11,730 bases of DNA from JAMPXD01 sp041481895 (GTDB lineage: Bacteria; Desulfobacterota; Desulfuromonadia; Geobacterales; Geobacteraceae): NCBI GenBank assembly GCA_041481895.1, contig JBGPCQ010000092.1, positions 1 to 11,730 of the forward strand, given 5' to 3'. A program made the position numbers and the translations under genes. This document shows, in pieces, positions 6,042 to 11,730 of this stretch (its first letter is position 1; the number at the start of each line of letters is the position of its first letter). The notes below the pieces were generated by a model. The model searched no databases. It worked only from the letters and a program-made list of their open reading frames with translations, and was not told the DNA's origin.

Positions 6042-6416
6042 CTAATCCTGATTTCTCGAACTCCTGCCCGCTCTCGCTTTCTTTTTTGCCTGCCTCCGCT
6101 CCTCGCTTTGCTGCCGGAATTCATTCACCCCGGAACCCGGCAAATGGGGCGGGGTAATCTGCTGTACGGGATTTACGCCCGCAATCCGGGCCGTCGGCTG
6201 CTCCGCCGGTGCTGCGGGTTGAACCTGTTGCGACGAGGGGGCGCCCGACTGCGGCTCTGCGCCGTAATTGAGGGACTTTGCCCCGGCGCGGTAGCGAACG
6301 GGGATTTCGTCCGGCCTGTTCGTATAGTGATGAGCCCCCCGCGCATCGTGCCAAGTATAGACCTCGGCGAACGCGGAGGACGCAGCGAATACCAGAATAA
6401 TCGAGAGCAGTTTCAT
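6042..6416 (-). CDS. DUF4124-domain periplasmic/envelope protein
   Basis: A 124-aa protein with a Sec signal peptide (MKLLSIILVFAASSAFA, cleavage expected after AFA near residue 17). The DUF4124 signature EVYTWHDARGAHHYTNRPDEIP follows directly; in this family the W-D..G..HYTN-P pattern is diagnostic. Next come a low-complexity Q/P/A linker and a strongly basic C-terminus (QAKKKARAGRSSRNQD), which may bind nucleic acid or cell-wall polymers (guess). Start 6416 is chosen because GGAGG lies 5 nt upstream; a longer frame to 6458 would add 14 residues before the signal peptide. It is the second gene of an operon with the DUF3617 gene (32-bp gap) and ends at a terminator. Confidence 0.82.
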   Translation of the reverse strand: MKLLSIILVFAASSAFAEVYTWHDARGAHHYTNRPDEIPVRYRAGAKSLNYGAEPQSGAPSSQQVQPAAPAEQPTARIAGVNPVQQITPPHLPGSGVNEFRQQSEERRQAKKKARAGRSSRNQD

Positions 6417-6448
6417 GGTCCCCTCCGTGCCGGCCCGGACAACCTCTC

Positions 6449-6868
6449 CTATTTGCACGCCCCGACCCTTTTGGCCTTGTAGCGGCTGGTGATTTTCATC
6501 CCTTCCATCTCGAACTTCATGAAGCCGTCGTAGGCGGTATCACCCTTGTAGACGATCTCGCCCTCTCCCTTGCTTTTGTTATCACCGGTACAGGACATCT
6601 TCCAGGTCATTTTGCTTCCCGTATGCTTCATGTCGGTAACCTTGCAATTCCCGTCCTGTTTGGGGACGATCTGTTTGTCGTCCTTCAGATCTTCCTTCGT
6701 ATAGCAGTGGGTCATGGTGCTAGGTGCGGGCTGGTAGGGCATCCCGGGCATCTCCGTGTTCGTGGTAATCTCCCAGAGTCCGTCTTTCATCCCCGCCCCG
6801 ACGGCCGGCGCAACTGTGGAAAGGAAAAGAGCTCCCAGAATAAATACACAACTGATCCATGTATTCAT
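6449..6868 (-). CDS. DUF3617-family periplasmic protein
   Basis: A 139-aa protein with a signal peptide (MNTWISCVFILGALFLSTVAPAVGA) followed by GMKDGLWEITTNTEMPGMPYQ. The 'G.W.it...emPGmP' opening, the paired Cys (HCYTKEDL, GNCKVTD, KMSCTG, VGACK) and the short beta-rich body are typical of DUF3617. Four mature-domain Cys could form two disulfides in the periplasm. Function in the family is unknown. Start 6868 is supported by GGAGG 5 nt upstream; the frame extends to 6925 without a ribosome site and overlaps the -35 box. It is the first gene of the operon, with its own sigma70 promoter. Confidence 0.85.
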   Translation of the reverse strand: MNTWISCVFILGALFLSTVAPAVGAGMKDGLWEITTNTEMPGMPYQPAPSTMTHCYTKEDLKDDKQIVPKQDGNCKVTDMKHTGSKMTWKMSCTGDNKSKGEGEIVYKGDTAYDGFMKFEMEGMKITSRYKAKRVGACK

Positions 6869-6896
6869 AAACCCTCCTTGTGCAGTGGATGCTGGA

Positions 6897-6925
6897 ACTA
6901 TATCGCTTTTTACTTCCATTTTCAA
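6897..6925 (-). promoter_or_regulatory. sigma70 promoter of the DUF3617-DUF4124 operon
   Basis: On the minus strand -35 TTGAAA (6925-6920) and -10 TATAGT (6902-6897) are separated by exactly 17 bp. The start near 6890 gives a leader of about 22 nt. Confidence 0.8.
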
Positions 6926-6961
6926 GAAATTGCGGACAATGCCGGGGATTGCAAAACGGAC

Positions 6962-6991
6962 AAGGGGACAGGCCGTATGGTCTGTCCCCTT
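6962..6991 (-). terminator. hairpin downstream of the helicase gene, GGGACAG repeat
   Basis: AAGGGGACAG (6962-6971) pairs exactly with CTGTCCCCTT (6982-6991); three more pairs, one G-U, close a 4-nt loop. It lies 31 bp past the helicase stop. The T-tract on either strand is weak. The core sequence is the same as in the terminator at 5961-5994. Confidence 0.6.
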
Positions 6992-7022
6992 TGATTTCTG
7001 CGGTCCTCATCTTGAAGTAATG

Positions 7023-8345
7023 TCAGCGGGCGCGACGTGAAAGATTGAAGCGCGACGGCGCACCGGCGGCAGACGCCGCCCGTCCGGGAGCTTTCGTCTT
7101 TGATCCGCCCGGCGGTGCGGCGGCGCTTCCTTGTGCACCGGCATTCTTTGCCGCGGCAGGCTTGCGGCCCTGCGTCGCCTGCCGGGGCGGACGAACGAAT
7201 TCAGTGTCTTTTTTCGGTGCGGGAACAGTGTAGTCGAATCCCGGCAGGGTACGGCGCTCGAGCGGCGACCCGAGGACCTTTTCGATGGCGCGCACCATGA
7301 GCGTGTCGTCACCGGTAACCAGGGTAAATGCGTCACCGCTCCGGGCGGCGCGGCCGGTCCGGCCGATACGGTGGATGTATGCATCGGAGGTGTCGGGAAT
7401 GTCGTAGTTGACTACGTGGGATATCTGGGAGACGTCGATGCCGCGGGCGGCGATGTCGGTTGCCACCAGTATCTGGAAAGTTCCGTCACGAAACCCGTCC
7501 AGGGCTGCCTGGCGGCGATTCTGGGAAAGGTTGCCCTGCAGCGACGCGGCACGGTAGCCGGCCTTTTCCAGCTGTTCCCCGACACGTTTGGCGCGGTGCT
7601 TGGTGCGGGTGAAGATCAGCACCGATTCGGTATCGGTATGGTGCAACAGTTCCAGGAGGAGGGCGGTCTTGAGGTGTTGCTCGACCGGATAGAGTGCATG
7701 ACTGACAGTAACCGCCGGAGCTGTAGTGCCGACCTGGACCGTAACCGGGTCGGTCAGCACCTCGTGGGCCAGGCGCCGGATCTCGTCAGGCATGGTTGCC
7801 GAAAAGAGCAGGGTTTGCCGCTGACGGGGGAGCTGTTTCAGTATCCGCCGGATGTCGGGAAGAAACCCCATGTCGAACATCTGGTCTGCTTCGTCGAGAA
7901 CCAGCACTTCAATGCGGGACAGGTCGATAGTCCCCTGGCCGATATGGTCGAGAAGCCGTCCGGGGCAGGCCACGACGATCTCAACGCCCCGTTTCAGCTT
8001 TTCCACCTGCGGGTTGACCCCCACTCCGCCGTAAACGGTGATGCTCCGGAGGCGGGTCTGTCGCCCGAGTTCACAGATAGCCTCGTTGATCTGCTCCGCC
8101 AGTTCGCGGGTGGGAGCCACTACCAGGGCGCGGACATGGCCGCGGGGCCCGTGCATCAGGCGGTGCAGTATCGGCAGCGCAAAGGCGGCGGTCTTGCCGG
8201 TGCCCGTCTGCGCCAGGCCCATCACGTCGCGCCCCTGCAGGACCGGCGGCATGGCTTGCGCCTGGATCGGCGTCGGCGTAACGTAGCCTGCCGCCGTTAC
8301 TCCGGCCGCTACCTGGGGGTGGAGATTAAATACAGTAAATTTCAT
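7023..8345 (-). CDS. rhlE: DEAD-box ATP-dependent RNA helicase, RhlE type
   Basis: A 440-aa protein with all DEAD-box motifs: Q motif (GYVTPTPIQ, 20-28), motif I AQTGTGKT (45-52), Ia PTRELA (78-83), Ib PGR (128-130), II DEAD (151-154), III SAT (182-184), IV LIFTRTKHRA (243-252), V ATDIAARGIDV (295-305) and VI HRIGRTGR (325-332). The core ends at about 370 and a basic, Ala/Pro/Lys/Arg-rich tail follows, as in RhlE proteins that remodel RNA in ribosome assembly or decay. Start 8345 is chosen because AGAGG lies 5 nt upstream; an upstream ATG at 8447 overlaps the -10 box and would not be transcribed. The leader contains an intrinsic terminator (8370-8399), which suggests attenuation. Confidence 0.93.
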   Translation of the reverse strand: MKFTVFNLHPQVAAGVTAAGYVTPTPIQAQAMPPVLQGRDVMGLAQTGTGKTAAFALPILHRLMHGPRGHVRALVVAPTRELAEQINEAICELGRQTRLRSITVYGGVGVNPQVEKLKRGVEIVVACPGRLLDHIGQGTIDLSRIEVLVLDEADQMFDMGFLPDIRRILKQLPRQRQTLLFSATMPDEIRRLAHEVLTDPVTVQVGTTAPAVTVSHALYPVEQHLKTALLLELLHHTDTESVLIFTRTKHRAKRVGEQLEKAGYRAASLQGNLSQNRRQAALDGFRDGTFQILVATDIAARGIDVSQISHVVNYDIPDTSDAYIHRIGRTGRAARSGDAFTLVTGDDTLMVRAIEKVLGSPLERRTLPGFDYTVPAPKKDTEFVRPPRQATQGRKPAAAKNAGAQGSAAAPPGGSKTKAPGRAASAAGAPSRFNLSRRAR

Positions 8346-8369
8346 GAATCCTCTTTCTGTGTTCCAGAT

Positions 8370-8399
8370 AAAAAAAGCCCCGGAGATATTCCAGGGCTT
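8370..8399 (-). terminator. intrinsic terminator inside the helicase 5' leader (attenuator candidate)
   Basis: On the minus strand AAGCCC-U-GGA pairs with UCC-G-GGGCUU (plus-strand arms 8394-8399 and 8375-8380, plus the inner 3-bp extension) and runs into seven T (8376-8370). It lies 24 bp before the helicase ATG, with no room for a promoter in between. It also sits 87 bp past the stop of the Tad-like gene. Confidence 0.8.
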
Positions 8400-8442
8400 A
8401 CGATAATGTCGTTTTCTTCCGGGAACAGCGGTTTGATTCTTA

Positions 8443-8472
8443 ACCATAGCAGTATCGGGAAACAGCTGTCAA
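8443..8472 (-). promoter_or_regulatory. sigma70 promoter of rhlE
   Basis: Consensus -35 TTGACA (8472-8467), 18-bp spacer, and an extended -10 TGC-TATGGT (hexamer 8448-8443) on the minus strand. The predicted start near 8436 gives a leader of about 90 nt containing the terminator. Confidence 0.75.
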
Positions 8473-8485
8473 GAAAAATCCGTGC

Positions 8486-9688
8486 TTAATCTGGCAAGTT
8501 TCCTGATGATAACGATTTAACAATAACCGGGTGGAGCCCGGGGAATTGGAGCATATCCTGGCTTCCGCAACTAATACAAGAAATGCGATCTATGAAAAGT
8601 CCGGTATCTTTGCCGCATATCGATGCCGGCGCATCAAAAGAAGTGCCATTTTGCTTGCAGCCGGTTGTTCCATTTACACAAATCCTGCTTATTCTTATCA
8701 AAGCATATTTGGTCACGGTGTGACGTTCAAAAGCATTTTCCTTCTGTGCGGACGGGCACGCGGTAACAGGGGCAATAACCCACCATCCCTGCAAGGCGCC
8801 GGTAGGCTTGTCATAGTCTTTGTTGGATTTGTCCACATTCGGATTGTACATCATCGATTCCATATCGCGCAGGGGATTATCATCCCTGTCCCGGATGGTG
8901 AAAATCTCCTTTCCGCATACCTCCTGAGGAGGTATCTCCATGCAGATCAAATCGGACAGCCTCGTCGTCTCTCCCGGCGGATATGACAGTGAGGTGTACG
9001 CGTAGCGGTTTGTGGCGGGAGGGTCTTTCCTGGCATCCCAGGGGTCCCGGATCATTTTCCTTTCCGGGATTGTGCAGACGTTGGGATAGGTGCATCCTGT
9101 GTCACATGCATCGACACAGATCGAAAAGCTTGCGTCTGCTCGGGCTGGAAAGGAGGCGATTGCCTCAGGGGTGTAGTTGAATTTTTGAGGGCCCGATATT
9201 TTGGACAGGAAGCTTCCCACAGTACCCAGACCGACGGATTCGCTTTCAACCGTGCGCCGCGTCCTGACTTGAATCGCATTGACCGGGGTTCCGCCGGGAG
9301 TATAGGCATGAGTGCTGATATTCCAGAATCCGACCGTCAGGTCATTCTCTGTGGTCAGCCTGTTGGTGTTGTTGTTGGCAATTTCTATCAAGGCCGCCGC
9401 TTTGTGGTGTCCTGAAACCGCATCGATAGCAGCGGCCCTTGCGGAGGATTGCACCTGATCGTTGACGATATCGTCCAGCTTCCGGGAACCGGTTTTGGCG
9501 ACGGCCTGAATCCGCTGCCCGATAGCCTGGGCTCCGGCCAGAGCGGACAGCTCCGCCGCATTATGCATGTCGTCCTCGCTGACATACAGGTATCCTATGT
9601 CGACTGCCAGAGCCGCCAGCACAAGAAAGACCACCAGCATGATGCCGACATAGGTGGTGTCCATTCCCTGTTCTTCTCTGTCATCCAT
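8486..9688 (-). CDS. Tad-like (TadG/TadE-related) membrane-anchored protein
   Basis: A 400-aa protein with a short charged N-terminus, one TM helix (about 12-34, IMLVVFLVLAALAVDIGYL) and then SEDDMHNAAELSALAGAQAIG, the juxtamembrane pattern of TadG-like Flp pilus-assembly proteins (TadE/G-like N-terminal domain, possibly a Tad_C-like body). The remainder is extracytoplasmic and Cys-rich in its second half (e.g. CVDACDTGCTYPNVC, CGKEIF, CISCGS), so disulfides are likely. Such proteins are thought to act in surface pilus or adhesin assembly. No other tad/flp/cpa gene is in the window, so it is an orphan here. The ATG is preceded by GAGG 8 nt away. It has its own promoter and ends 14 bp before the rhlE promoter. 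Confidence 0.75.
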   Translation of the reverse strand: MDDREEQGMDTTYVGIMLVVFLVLAALAVDIGYLYVSEDDMHNAAELSALAGAQAIGQRIQAVAKTGSRKLDDIVNDQVQSSARAAAIDAVSGHHKAAALIEIANNNTNRLTTENDLTVGFWNISTHAYTPGGTPVNAIQVRTRRTVESESVGLGTVGSFLSKISGPQKFNYTPEAIASFPARADASFSICVDACDTGCTYPNVCTIPERKMIRDPWDARKDPPATNRYAYTSLSYPPGETTRLSDLICMEIPPQEVCGKEIFTIRDRDDNPLRDMESMMYNPNVDKSNKDYDKPTGALQGWWVIAPVTACPSAQKENAFERHTVTKYALIRISRICVNGTTGCKQNGTSFDAPASICGKDTGLFIDRISCISCGSQDMLQFPGLHPVIVKSLSSGNLPD

Positions 9689-9719
9689 TCCAGCATCCTC
9701 GCACCATTAATTGCTGCAT

Positions 9720-9748
9720 AGTATACTCATATTCTTTCTTATTTTGAA
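9720..9748 (-). promoter_or_regulatory. sigma70 promoter of the Tad-like gene
   Basis: -10 TATACT (9725-9720) with -35 TTCAAA (9748-9743, 4 of 6 consensus bases) at 17-bp spacing on the minus strand. The start near 9713 leaves a leader of about 25 nt. Confidence 0.6.
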
Positions 9749-9752
9749 ATAA

Positions 9753-9784
9753 ATTAGGGCCATGCAGAGAGGCATGACCCTAAT
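9753..9784 (-). terminator. terminator of the OFA transporter gene
   Basis: ATTAGGG-C-CATGC (9753-9765) pairs with GCATG-A-CCCTAAT (9772-9784): 12 bp plus one C/A mismatch, 6-nt loop. The minus-strand exit is T-rich (ATTTATTT). It lies about 50 bp past the transporter stop. Confidence 0.65.
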
Positions 9785-9835
9785 AATTCAGCAATAACAT
9801 GCTGTCATGGGTGATGATAACCTGAATTGCACCTG

Positions 9836-11134
9836 CTATGAGCTTTTTTCCAACACGGCAACCGGCTCGCCGATGATAACAGGAGCCGTAACCTCGACAA
9901 CCTTTTTGTCGCGGAGGAAGAAGGTGAGTACCGTACCGCTGGCAAGGAGTGTGCCTGCAAGAATGAACGATTTGTTCAGACCGCCGGGGTGGGCGTTGAG
10001 CATTTCAGATACCCGCCCCATGACGAATCCGCCTACCCCCCATGCGGTGAAGAGCGTACCGTAATTGAGACCATAGTTCTTGAAGCCCCATAAATCCTTG
10101 GCAAAGGAGGGGAAGAGGCAAAGGTTGGTACCATAGTTGAAACCGATGAAGGTCGCCAGCAGGACCAGGAGAACCCCACTGCCGGAGCCTACGACCGGGA
10201 TCGCGGCAAACATCAGGAGTGCCTGGAAGGCAAGCATGATGGTAAGGGTAGCTTTGCGGCCGATCTTGTCGGAAAGTATGCCGGCAATAACCCGACCGCC
10301 GGCATTTCCGATTGCCATGATGGCGACGGCCACAAATGCCATCGAACCCATGCTCTTCTTGGCCAGGCCGGCGACGCTGCCGATAACCATGAGGCCGGCC
10401 CCCGCACCGATAAAAAAGTTCATCCAGAGGAGATAGAACTTCGGCGAGCGAATCATCTCGCTGACATTGGCATTGTAGACCGGCTTGGCGGCAGGCTTGC
10501 CATCGTCCTTTTTGGCGGGCTCGGCAGGCACATACCCCTGCGGAGGATTGACAAGAAAGAATGAGAGCCCGCACACCAGAGCCGTAAAGCCGATCCCCAG
10601 GAACAGCATCGATTTCTGGATGCCGTAGGCTCCCAGGAGGTAACTCGAAAGCGGGGCGATGTAGACCGGAGCAAGACCGAAACCGGCGACGACCGTACCT
10701 GCGATGACCCCTGTCTTGGCTGAAGAAAACCACTTAAGGGCCGGAGGAGTGGCAGCGGCGTAGCCAAAACCGAAACCGGAGCCGGCGAGCACTCCGAAGC
10801 CGATTACCCAGGCAGCATAGCTGTTGGATAATGACATCAGGGTGAAGCCGCTGCCGACAAAGAGCCCGCCGATCAGTGCGGTACGCGCGGGGCCAATCTT
10901 GTCCTGGCACTTGCCGGCAACAATCATGGCAAACGCAAACACAAGACAGCAGAGAGCATAGGGATCGTTTATGGAGGTGAGACTCCACTGGAATGAATCC
11001 GGACCCCCTTTTTCGATGGATGACTTTATTGCTCCCTTGAAGATACTCCATGCGTACAGCACCCCGAGCGCCAGGTTGATGCCCAGGCCGGCCATCGTCA
11101 CCTGCCAACCCTTGTTTGTTGATATTCGTGACAT
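9836..11134 (-). CDS. OFA-family MFS transporter (oxalate/formate antiporter-like)
   Basis: A 432-aa, 12-TM major facilitator. The N-terminal LGINLALGVLYAWSIFKG is the OFA signature. GKCQDKIGPARTAL (loop 2-3) and GILSDKIGRKATLT (loop 8-9) are the duplicated MFS loop motifs. A hydrophilic central loop (PAEPAKKDDGKPAAKPVYN) divides the halves. OFA members move small organic acids (oxalate/formate, lactate, pyruvate, possibly acetate); the substrate is not determined by the sequence. In an organic-acid-oxidising anaerobe a carboxylate uptake role is plausible (inference). The start is certain: GGAGGTGA sits just 3 nt upstream. A sigma54-type promoter lies at 11200-11184, so control by an enhancer-binding activator is expected. 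Confidence 0.9.
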   Translation of the reverse strand: MSRISTNKGWQVTMAGLGINLALGVLYAWSIFKGAIKSSIEKGGPDSFQWSLTSINDPYALCCLVFAFAMIVAGKCQDKIGPARTALIGGLFVGSGFTLMSLSNSYAAWVIGFGVLAGSGFGFGYAAATPPALKWFSSAKTGVIAGTVVAGFGLAPVYIAPLSSYLLGAYGIQKSMLFLGIGFTALVCGLSFFLVNPPQGYVPAEPAKKDDGKPAAKPVYNANVSEMIRSPKFYLLWMNFFIGAGAGLMVIGSVAGLAKKSMGSMAFVAVAIMAIGNAGGRVIAGILSDKIGRKATLTIMLAFQALLMFAAIPVVGSGSGVLLVLLATFIGFNYGTNLCLFPSFAKDLWGFKNYGLNYGTLFTAWGVGGFVMGRVSEMLNAHPGGLNKSFILAGTLLASGTVLTFFLRDKKVVEVTAPVIIGEPVAVLEKSS

Positions 11135-11183
11135 TTGTCACCTCCATATTTTAATTTTTCTCGAAACTGATATACAAGAGAAG

Positions 11184-11200
11184 AGCAACAGGCATACCAA
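11184..11200 (-). promoter_or_regulatory. sigma54 (-24/-12) promoter of the OFA transporter gene
   Basis: Minus strand TTGGTATG-CCTG-TTGCT matches the RpoN consensus YTGGCACG-N4-TTGCW with only C-to-T changes at two positions, and keeps the invariant GG and GC exactly 10 nt apart. The predicted start near 11172 leaves a 38-nt leader with a near-perfect Shine-Dalgarno. Confidence 0.7.
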
Positions 11201-11611
11201 TGTTTTATATTTTTATTAAATAAAATTTAACGTTTAATTCCAAATGGTTACAAACTGATTCCCCGCGGGAAGGTGAAGCGGCTTGGAGCGACAATTCGTA
11301 ATAATGCAAATACGTTTGACCGGCCGGAATTGAGCATAAACCGGAATATCGCCATTATTTCAGCATGTTGAACTCGAATTGAATGGCGGGAACCTGGTTT
11401 TGCAAAAATGCGAAAACCTGGTTGTGTTTTGCATAAATGAGAATAGGCACTTAACAGTAGCGGAAGGTTGCGAAGCAAGTCGGCAAAAGAAGGGCTGGAC
11501 ATCCCTTTCCTGGTCTTGCCCAATCGATAGAAAGCCGACTCCTGACGGACCCGATCAACCCGGGTGTTCCGCCAGGCCTGTTTCCATCCCTTTCGGGATT
11601 GAATTGGCTTC
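11201..11611. other. non-coding region with short repeats
   Basis: No convincing gene is present. The region holds an AT palindrome TTTTATT-A-AATAAAA (11211-11225), an imperfect tandem repeat (AACCTGGTTTTGCAAAAATG at 11391-11410; the same with a 5-nt insertion and one substitution at 11415-11439), and a GTTTCC-ATCCC-TTTC-GGGAT-TGAAT sequence at 11580-11604. The transporter's enhancer-binding site could lie in the AT-rich left part. Confidence 0.45.
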
Positions 11612-11640
11612 TTGACATTTAGGGTGTATCCGGTTTATAA
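11612..11640 (+). promoter_or_regulatory. sigma70 promoter of the tRNA
   Basis: Consensus -35 TTGACA (11612-11617) and -10 TTATAA (11635-11640) with 17-bp spacing, about 26 bp before the tRNA. Confidence 0.8.
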
Positions 11641-11666
11641 AAAAGCTCCATCGTTTTCCGTTCAAT

Positions 11667-11730
11667 GGGCGCATAGCTCAGCTGGTAGAGCAGGCGACTC
11701 TTAATCGTCAGGTCGTAGGTTCGATCCCTA
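11667..11730 (+). tRNA. tRNA-Lys (anticodon CTT), 3' end outside window
   Basis: Acceptor strand GGGCGCA, T8-A9, D-arm GCTC-AGCTGGTA-GAGC, anticodon stem GGCGA/TCGTC around the loop C-T-CTT-A-A, then a T-arm with GGTTCGATCC. The anticodon CTT reads AAG (Lys). The window ends inside the T-arm/acceptor, so the last dozen or so bases are missing. Confidence 0.93.

Noticed and set aside
6000..6482. 160-codon + strand frame
   Set aside because: Antisense to the DUF4124 gene, which has a signal peptide, ribosome site and operon context.
8346..8447. Longer start for the helicase at 8447
   Set aside because: That ATG lies inside the -10 box of the rhlE promoter, and the extra residues cross the attenuator hairpin; the family start matches MKFTVFNL at 8345.
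7131..8489. 452-codon open frame on the + strand
   Set aside because: It lies antisense to the complete RhlE helicase, has no family motifs, and is explained by GC-rich codon bias on the real strand.
11248..11523. 91-codon minus-strand frame starting MGKTRKGM
   Set aside because: No Shine-Dalgarno or recognisable domain, and it spans the short repeats; at best an element remnant.
11500..11604. Possible CRISPR array (CATCCCTTTC seen twice, 85 bp apart)
   Set aside because: Only 10 bases match between the two sites and no third copy is present; this is not an array.

Overview
The window looks like a chromosomal segment from a Geobacter-type bacterium (Geobacteraceae / Desulfuromonadia). This is inferred from three things: a GEMM-I riboswitch of the form known from Geobacter, the mix of gene families (OFA-type transporter, BioD-like/DRTGG protein, DUF3617/DUF4124 envelope proteins, Tad-like protein, rhlE-type helicase), and hairpin repeats of a kind I associate with that group. 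No database search was possible, so the species is not named. Coding DNA is moderately GC-rich, while the intergenic control regions are strongly AT-rich.

Layout, left half. Bases 1-756 hold the C-terminal part of an M20 metallopeptidase/deacetylase that enters from outside the window. An AT-rich, repeat-containing control region follows, then a 71-aa zinc-ribbon protein (1161-1376). Next comes a 340-bp gap with two strong hairpins, one of them a nested 125-bp inverted-repeat element. A BioD-like P-loop/DRTGG protein (1719-2819) and an LEA-type-2 lipoprotein (2937-3440) follow on the + strand. A 68-aa minus-strand protein (3496-3702) converges on the lipoprotein gene, and its promoter carries a perfect Fur-box-like palindrome. 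At 3912-4083 a sigma70 promoter drives a GEMM-I riboswitch with an intrinsic terminator. The base aligned to G20 is A, which points to 3',3'-cGAMP rather than c-di-GMP. The switch controls a two-TM protein of unknown function (4135-4989). An apparently leaderless EamA transporter gene (5081-5953) ends this half.

Layout, right half, all on the minus strand until the tRNA. There is a two-gene envelope operon (DUF3617 then DUF4124, 6868-6042) with a clear promoter and terminator. An rhlE-type DEAD-box helicase (8345-7023) has an intrinsic terminator between its promoter and start codon, which suggests attenuation. A Tad-like protein (9688-8486) and an OFA-family MFS transporter (11134-9836) with a good sigma54 -24/-12 promoter complete the block. 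About 400 bp of non-coding, repeat-bearing DNA follows, then a promoter and a tRNA-Lys(CTT) cut by the window edge.

The genes do not form one pathway; most appear to be independently controlled units. The strongest leads are regulatory: the predicted cGAMP riboswitch in front of an uncharacterised membrane protein, the helicase leader attenuator, the iron-box small gene and the sigma54-driven transporter.
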